In this document: positions 59,296 through 64,000 of the stretch, in pieces
Numbering within the stretch: position 1 is the first letter of the stretch
How the letters are laid out: each line of letters starts with the position of its first letter
Source: Roseibium suaedae
Lineage (GTDB): Bacteria; Pseudomonadota; Alphaproteobacteria; Rhizobiales; Stappiaceae
Assembly (NCBI RefSeq): GCF_900142725.1
Contig: NZ_FRBW01000005.1
Coordinates: 1 to 64,000 of the forward strand
Direction of reading: 5' to 3'
Length of the DNA stretch: 64,000 bases
Notes under the pieces: model-generated
What the model saw: only the letters and a program-made list of their open reading frames with translations
What the model was told of the DNA's origin: nothing
The model's database searches: none
Program-made: the position numbers and the translations under genes

Positions 59296-60210
59296 TTGGC
59301 TCATTCTTTCCTTTCCATTGAGAACCTCACCCAACGCTTTGCGTCCGGGAAAGGCGAAGACCTGACGGTCTTTGAAGACGCCAGCTTCGGCATCGAAAAA
59401 GGCGAATTCGTCTGCATTCTGGGCCATTCCGGCTGCGGCAAGTCGACGATCATGAATATCCTTGCCGGGTTGGCGGAGCCCACGTCCGGCGTCGTGCTGA
59501 TGGACGGCAAGGAGGTATCGGGCCCGAGCCTTGATCGGGGAGTGGTGTTCCAGAACTATTCCCTGATGCCGTGGCTCTCGGCCTTGAAGAACGTCACCTT
59601 CGCAGTCGCCGCACGCTATCCCAGATGGAGCAAGGCAAAGGTCGTCGAACATTCCACCCAGTATCTCGCCATGGTCGGGTTGCAGGGAGACGCGATCCAC
59701 CGCAAGCCAGCGCAACTGTCGGGCGGCATGCGGCAGCGTGTTTCGATTGCCCGTGCGTTTGCCAATCATCCGAAATTGCTGTTGCTCGACGAACCGTTCG
59801 GAGCGCTGGATGCGCTGACGCGCGGGACCATTCAGGACGAGCTTCTGAAGATATGGGGTGGCACCGAACAAACGGTCTTCATGATCACTCATGACGTGGA
59901 TGAGGCAATCCTGCTCGCCGACCGCATCTTGCTGATGACCAACGGGCCATATGCCCGCGTGGCCGAGTCCGTCGAGATCACGATTCCCCGTCCGCGCAAG
60001 CGCGAAGAGATCATCGAACATCCGAATTACTACCTCATCCGCAACCACCTGCTGCACTTCCTGGGCACCCGTTCGAAGGTGCTCTCCGGCCAGCGCACGG
60101 GCCAGGGAAGCAACAGGCCACAAACAATTCGTCTCGACCGGATGGAGGAAACCGCCACTGAGAGTGAAGACCCGGCGCAAGCGACGTCCCTGCGCGCAGT
60201 CAACGAATAG
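59296..60210 (+). CDS. cynD: Cyanate ABC transporter ATP-binding protein (NrtD type)
   Basis: A 304-aa ATPase with Walker A GHSGCGKST, Q-loop VVFQNYSLMPWLSALKNV, signature LSGGMRQRVSIARAF, Walker B LLLLDEPFGALDALTR and ITHDVDEAIL. The start codon is TTG at 59296, justified by AGGAGG 6 bases upstream. The basic C-terminal tail (about 40 residues, RTGQGSNRPQTIRLDRMEETATES) is not part of the usual domain. It ends 17 bp before cynS. Confidence 0.9.
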   Translation: MAHSFLSIENLTQRFASGKGEDLTVFEDASFGIEKGEFVCILGHSGCGKSTIMNILAGLAEPTSGVVLMDGKEVSGPSLDRGVVFQNYSLMPWLSALKNVTFAVAARYPRWSKAKVVEHSTQYLAMVGLQGDAIHRKPAQLSGGMRQRVSIARAFANHPKLLLLDEPFGALDALTRGTIQDELLKIWGGTEQTVFMITHDVDEAILLADRILLMTNGPYARVAESVEITIPRPRKREEIIEHPNYYLIRNHLLHFLGTRSKVLSGQRTGQGSNRPQTIRLDRMEETATESEDPAQATSLRAVNE

Positions 60211-60227
60211 TGAAAAGGAAAGAGATC

Positions 60228-60692
60228 ATGACGATAGAAATTCCCCAGGTCCTGAGCAAGGATGACGTTGCGCTGGTTATTCTGGCTGCGAAAAAGAAGT
60301 CCGGAATGACCTGGGAAGAAATCGCCGACAAAATCAGCATGTCGGCCGTCTGGACCCATTCTGCCTGCGTTGGCATGAACGCGATGCCTGAGGACAAGGC
60401 CAAGGCGCTGGTGCAGGTGCTCGGGCTTCCGCAGGAAGTCATTGATGTCCTAGCGGAAAGCCCCACCAAGGTGTGGCAGCAGACTGTCCCGACCGATCCT
60501 TGCGTCTACCGGCTTTACGAAATCGTCGGTGTCTACGGCCCGACCATCAAGGCGCTCATCCATGAGGAATTCGGCGACGGGATCATGTCGGCGATCGACT
60601 TCGACATGAACGTGACACGCGTGGCACATCCAAAGGGTGATCGCGTCAAGATCGAAATGTCCGGCAAATACCTGGGCTACAATTCCTGGTAA
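60228..60692 (+). CDS. cynS: Cyanate hydratase (cyanase)
   Basis: A 154-aa cyanase, which converts cyanate and bicarbonate to ammonia and CO2. The N-terminal helix-turn-helix-like domain (SGMTWEEIADKISMSAVWTHSACVG) and C-terminal catalytic domain (YRLYEIVGVYGPTIKALIHEEFGDGIMSAIDFDM) are complete; catalytic Arg and Glu in YRLYE (about residues 95 and 98) and Ser in GIMSAI (about 121) are present. ATG 60228 follows AAAGGAAAGAG; the in-frame codon at 60210 is not needed. Last gene of the cyn operon. No carbonic anhydrase gene accompanies it, unlike E. coli cynTSX. Confidence 0.95.
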   Translation: MTIEIPQVLSKDDVALVILAAKKKSGMTWEEIADKISMSAVWTHSACVGMNAMPEDKAKALVQVLGLPQEVIDVLAESPTKVWQQTVPTDPCVYRLYEIVGVYGPTIKALIHEEFGDGIMSAIDFDMNVTRVAHPKGDRVKIEMSGKYLGYNSW

Positions 60693-60720
60693 TCAAATCC
60701 GCACAGGCACTCTCGAATTC

Positions 60721-60746
60721 AGGCAAGCCGCAGTCGCGGCTTGCCT
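60721..60746 (+). terminator. Stem-loop after the cyanate operon
   Basis: A perfect 11-bp stem, AGGCAAGCCGC and GCGGCTTGCCT, with an AGTC loop, 28 bp after the cynS stop codon. There is no T-run after it. Confidence 0.6.
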
Positions 60747-61185
60747 GGCACAATCGCATCCCGACAGTACTGTTCTTATACGCTTTGGCATCCTCCATAT
60801 GGCACGCGCCAACCTCATCGGGAGCAACTTAACTCAAATCCATGAACCCTGCCCAAAGCCTCAAAATACCATTTGATGCTGCATCTCTTCAAGAAGCCTA
60901 CCCAGAGATGTAAAAGAGGGTAGACTTGCGGTGTTCATGCTTGACGCGATGTGGATCTCCTCTTAGAATTTCAGCCAGTATACCATTGAGAAAACTAGGG
61001 TATTTGGAAAACCGCATCCGAGCGGCCTAAGTTGTGATCTGGCAGGTTTTTCCAAGCGCAAACACTCTTTGCAACAATGGACAAAACCAGCAGAAGCGAA
61101 AGCCGAAATGAGGGGCTCCTGCTGGCGCAGCGGTCTTTTCCGCCAGCTCCTTCCATCAAGCATGAATTCCAGGAGTTGAGGTCTC
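60747..61185. other. Intergenic region between cyn operon and AraC regulator
   Basis: About 440 bp without a supportable gene on either strand. It presumably contains the AraC gene promoter. No repeat or RNA structure was evident. Confidence 0.45.
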
Positions 61186-62229
61186 GTGCATAGAAGCGGC
61201 GAAGGCGCAGCGCGTGAGCAGCGGGTCCACAGTATCAAGCTCTCGACAGATCATGTCGCCCCTGCCGAGCAATTCGATCTTTGGCGCCACATCACAAGCG
61301 ACATTGTTGAAACTCAGCCGATAGACAAGCCAGAGGCGGGCTTTCGTGGCAGCCTGGAAATAGTCGATCTTGGGCCCCTTCAATTGACGCGGTTCGAATT
61401 CGGTTCGAGCTTGTTTTGCCGCAACAGGAACCATGTCAATAAATCCGGCTTCGACCATTGGACCATCATGGCTTTGACCGGCGGTCGTCTCAAGCTTGCA
61501 ACGGACGATACCGACAACGCCGGTGCCGCCGGTTCTGTTCTGCTCAACAGCCTGGCCGCGCCCCTTGTCGGACGGTCCGAAGATGTCGCCCTCATCAATC
61601 TCTATTTCCCGCGCGATGAGCACTGGCAAATCTCTGATCAACTCGAGAGAGCCTCACGCCGGCCGATCGATGGACCCATGTCCCTCATATTGCGCGAGTT
61701 CGTCATTTCCCTCGGGTCTCATGCGAAGACGCTCACCACCGCCGACATTCATTCGGTCAACGACGCTTTCACGGCCTTGCTGAAAGCAATGGTGCACCAG
61801 ACGGGGGAGATGTTCGAAGCTGCGCGCCAGCCCATTACAGCGGTTCAGTTCGACATGGCCCGGCGGTTCATCGGCGAGAATCTTCACTCTCCAGATCTTG
61901 GTCCCGATATGCTGTGCACGCACCTCGGCGTTTCACGGCGCCAGCTCTATTATCTCTTTGAAAGACACGATGGCGTTGCCAATTACATCAAGAACCGGCG
62001 CCTCGCTGCCTGCTACGCCGCTCTGACCCGTGGCGATACCAGGAAGATGATCAGCTCGATCGCATTCGACCATGGCTTTACCAGCCTGTCGTCCTTCTAC
62101 CGCCTGTTCCACAAGCGCTATGGCTTTAACCCGGGAGAGGCACGTTCTGCCTGGCTCGAGGGTCGCTCCTCTCACGACGGCATGGTGACGAGTTTCGGAG
62201 AATGGATGTCACAGGTCAGGGCCGCTTGA
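61186..62229 (+). CDS. AraC-family regulator with AraC_binding_2-type sensor domain
   Basis: A 347-aa regulator from GTG 61186. Residues about 15-200 resemble the FeaR/AraC_binding_2 sensor (AEQFDLWRHITSDIVETQP, HWTIMALTGGRLKL); the C-terminal 110 residues hold two helix-turn-helix motifs (MLCTHLGVSRRQLYYLFERHDGVANYIKNRRL and ISSIAFDHGFTSLSSFYRLFHKRYGFNPGEAR). Such proteins usually activate adjacent catabolic genes. It is convergent with the Gfo/Idh/MocA gene and follows the cyn operon at nearly 500 bp, so its target is uncertain. Confidence 0.88.
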   Translation: MHRSGEGAAREQRVHSIKLSTDHVAPAEQFDLWRHITSDIVETQPIDKPEAGFRGSLEIVDLGPLQLTRFEFGSSLFCRNRNHVNKSGFDHWTIMALTGGRLKLATDDTDNAGAAGSVLLNSLAAPLVGRSEDVALINLYFPRDEHWQISDQLERASRRPIDGPMSLILREFVISLGSHAKTLTTADIHSVNDAFTALLKAMVHQTGEMFEAARQPITAVQFDMARRFIGENLHSPDLGPDMLCTHLGVSRRQLYYLFERHDGVANYIKNRRLAACYAALTRGDTRKMISSIAFDHGFTSLSSFYRLFHKRYGFNPGEARSAWLEGRSSHDGMVTSFGEWMSQVRAA

Positions 62230-62236
62230 GGCCTTC

Positions 62237-62260
62237 CAGAGGCGGTTTCCACCGCCTCTG
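62237..62260 (+). terminator. Hairpin after the AraC regulator
   Basis: CAGAGGCGG (62237-62245) pairs with CCGCCTCTG (62252-62260), 8 bp after the AraC stop codon, with a 6-nt loop and no T-run. Confidence 0.6.
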
Positions 62261-62383
62261 AGATGAGGAGCCGCAGATCCAACGGCAGACACTTCTGCTC
62301 ACCACCTTTGGATTTGAATGGCCGCTGCGAATGCATGATGGGCGAGATGGCTATCATCACACCCGCTGCGGCAGCATCTCAGT

Positions 62384-63553
62384 TCACAGTTTCACGACAG
62401 CCCCACCCGAAGCCGCCATGGCGTGGATGATCCGTTCGATTTCCAGACCCGCTGCGAAATCAGGGCCTGCATTTGCCCCGCCTGCGATGGCCACCAGCAG
62501 GTCGCGTGCCTCGATGATCTTCTGCTCATTGAAGCCGAAATTATGGCCGGGCGCAGGACAGAACTGGGTAAAGTCCGGCTGAGCGGGGCCAGTCAGATGG
62601 CGCGTAAAGCCAGCTTCACCGTTCCGGTGCACCCAAAGCTCGTTCATGTTTTCCTGATCGAAGACGATGGTCCCTTCCGATCCGTGAACTTCCCACTGCA
62701 GGCGGCATTTGCGCCCGCGCGCCACCCGCGAGGTCGCAAAGGACCCCTGCGCACCACTTGCGAACTTCAAGAGCGCCATCGCGCTGTCTTCATTCTCAAC
62801 GGCCTTTGGACCTTCAGCAGATGCACGCTCGGGAATGGCAATGTGTGTGATCGCGCTCAGCTCGGTCACAGGTCCCATCAGGGCGGTCATGTGACTGACG
62901 AGATGGCAGCCCAGATCTCCCAGGGCGCCCAGTCCCCCCCCCTCGTGGGTCATGCGCCACGTCCACGGAAGATCCGGATCCGCACAATAATCCTCATCGT
63001 AAACACCCCGGAATGCGCGAGGGGTTCCAATTTCACCCTTCGCGATCATGTCGCGGGCTGCCTGGAACGCTGGCGAGCGCAGATAATTATAGCCCAGGAT
63101 CGTGACCTGTTCGGGATGCTCGCTGGCCAGAGCGGCCATCGCCTTAGCATCCTCCAGGGTCAGCGCCATCGGCTTTTCCAGCCAGACATGCTTTCCGGCG
63201 GCAAGCGCGGCCTCAGCCATAGGACGGTGCAACCCATTGGGAGCCGTGATCGACACGACATCAACGCTCGGATCCCGCACGACCGCTTGCCAATCCGCAC
63301 TGGCGCGCGCAAAGCCGAACTGCGCCGCAAAGGCTTCTGCCTTGTCGAGGGGCGTATCGCACAGCACCTCAAGCCGGGGATGAGCGCCACCAAACACCGT
63401 CGCCACGTTGCGCCAGGCCATCGCGTGGCACTTGCCCATGAACCCCGTTCCAATCAGCGCCACACCAAGCGAGGTTGCGGGCATCGAACCGCCTGTCCTC
63501 CCCTCGTTTGGCATGACTGCACGGGAAACATGTTCTTTGGAAATCTGGCTCAC
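62384..63553 (-). CDS. Gfo/Idh/MocA-family oxidoreductase
   Basis: A 389-aa NAD(P)-dependent sugar or inositol dehydrogenase-type protein. The Rossmann motif [21 protein letters not shown], the [14 protein letters not shown] block with catalytic Lys, and the C-terminal beta-sheet domain ([18 protein letters not shown] with the conserved Asp and His) are present. The GTG at 63553 has AGAGAGGA 8 bases upstream; ATG 63484 ([12 protein letters not shown]) is an alternative closer to the family start. It overlaps the end of the upstream STAS-domain gene by 4 bp, so both may be co-transcribed. The substrate is unknown. Confidence 0.9.
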   Translation of the reverse strand: MSQISKEHVSRAVMPNEGRTGGSMPATSLGVALIGTGFMGKCHAMAWRNVATVFGGAHPRLEVLCDTPLDKAEAFAAQFGFARASADWQAVVRDPSVDVVSITAPNGLHRPMAEAALAAGKHVWLEKPMALTLEDAKAMAALASEHPEQVTILGYNYLRSPAFQAARDMIAKGEIGTPRAFRGVYDEDYCADPDLPWTWRMTHEGGGLGALGDLGCHLVSHMTALMGPVTELSAITHIAIPERASAEGPKAVENEDSAMALLKFASGAQGSFATSRVARGRKCRLQWEVHGSEGTIVFDQENMNELWVHRNGEAGFTRHLTGPAQPDFTQFCPAPGHNFGFNEQKIIEARDLLVAIAGGANAGPDFAAGLEIERIIHAMAASGGAVVKL

Positions 63554-64000
63554 TCTGGGATCCTCTCTAGACTATTGATTTTATTGGACACGGACTGCGA
63601 CGGGCACTCGCTGAAGATCCGCGCTCTACACTTGGCGCAGGTGTCGGAATTAAGTTCTTCGGGAACGATAGCCGCGATTGCGTCATGGCGGTGGCTGAAA
63701 ATATTCTCGTCTCCCAGGGCATCAACCACACCATATTGCGTCATCTTATCCAGAAGCGGCACGTAGCGCGACGTCAGATACAACCGCCCACCCCGCGCGC
63801 GTCTCCGGCGACCTTCCTCAATCAAAAGCTCAGCGCCCGCGAGGTCAAGCTGTCCGATCCCGGTCAGCTTGAGCACAAGGTTCTTCTGGTCGGGCCTTTC
63901 GCGCTCAATCCAGCGGAGGGTCTGGCGCAGTTTCTCGACGACCCCGAAATAGAGCGGCCCGTTGAGCCGGCCGAATAGCAATTGCGGACATTCCGGACCG
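63550..64000 (-). CDS. C-terminal part of a SulP-type transporter (STAS domain), partial
   Basis: The frame is open to the right edge, so the N-terminus is outside. The visible 150 residues contain a STAS domain ([81 protein letters not shown]), the cytoplasmic regulatory tail of SulP anion permeases. A Cys-rich end ([12 protein letters not shown]) follows the domain. The Asp/Ser phospho-acceptor position of anti-sigma antagonists is absent, which fits a transporter tail. Its stop overlaps the following oxidoreductase start. Confidence 0.75.
   Translation of the reverse strand, partial: GPECPQLLFGRLNGPLYFGVVEKLRQTLRWIERERPDQKNLVLKLTGIGQLDLAGAELLIEEGRRRRARGGRLYLTSRYVPLLDKMTQYGVVDALGDENIFSHRHDAIAAIVPEELNSDTCAKCRARIFSECPSQSVSNKINSLERIPE

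Overview
This window looks like chromosomal DNA of a GC-rich, heterotrophic alphaproteobacterium. The gene content fits marine Stappiaceae/Rhodobacterales-type genomes: an Aap-type general amino-acid ABC transporter, TRAP transporters, MocR and FCD-GntR regulators, an ABC/GH4/GH2 sugar locus, and giant secreted proteins. The taxonomic call is an inference from gene content only. No rRNA, tRNA, CRISPR array or complete insertion sequence was seen.

Layout. (1) 1-9.2 kb: a 5'-truncated TRAP permease at the edge, a LysR regulator divergent from an SDR-SDR-aldo/keto reductase operon (the last gene broken by one amber codon), a metallophosphoesterase, a Tat-signal alcohol dehydrogenase, a Bcr/CflA-type exporter and a TolB-like propeller protein. 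(2) 9.4-28.8 kb: a GntR-family regulator between two dual-specificity-type phosphatases, a four-gene amino-acid ABC transporter, and a type I secretion operon (100-aa protein, about 2745-aa MARTX-like protein, ABC exporter, HlyD adaptor). A 14-bp palindrome ACCTGTATACAGGT or a close variant lies upstream of the second phosphatase, the amino-acid transporter and the secretion operon. In the last two it sits inside the -35/-10 spacer, which suggests one regulon. (3) 28.9-38.7 kb: an approximately 2277-aa glycine-rich autotransporter between a deleted copy and an intact copy of a LytS-type histidine kinase gene, then a LytTR response regulator and an IS3 remnant. (4) 38.7-44.6 kb: a TRAP transporter with a degradative HMG-CoA reductase and a divergent MocR regulator, read as mevalonate uptake and catabolism. 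(5) 44.8-53.9 kb: a LacI-controlled galactoside locus (binding protein, two permeases, GH2, ATPase, GH4). (6) 54.0-64.0 kb: a 4'-phosphopantetheinyl transferase next to a stub of an acyltransferase gene, a PAS/AAA+ regulator with degenerate sigma-54 motifs, a cyanate ABC transporter plus cyanase operon, an AraC regulator, a Gfo/Idh/MocA dehydrogenase and the 3' end of a SulP-type STAS protein.

The most interesting element is the MARTX-like protein at 20117-28354. Its N-terminal segment, A-type and B-type repeats and C-terminal repeat region follow the architecture of Vibrio MARTX toxins as I recall it. The region that should carry effector domains and the cysteine protease is almost collapsed, and an ordinary RTX nonapeptide block is added at the C-terminus. 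It is paired with a minimal one-ABC exporter and apparently shares a GntR-type operator with phosphatases and an amino-acid importer.
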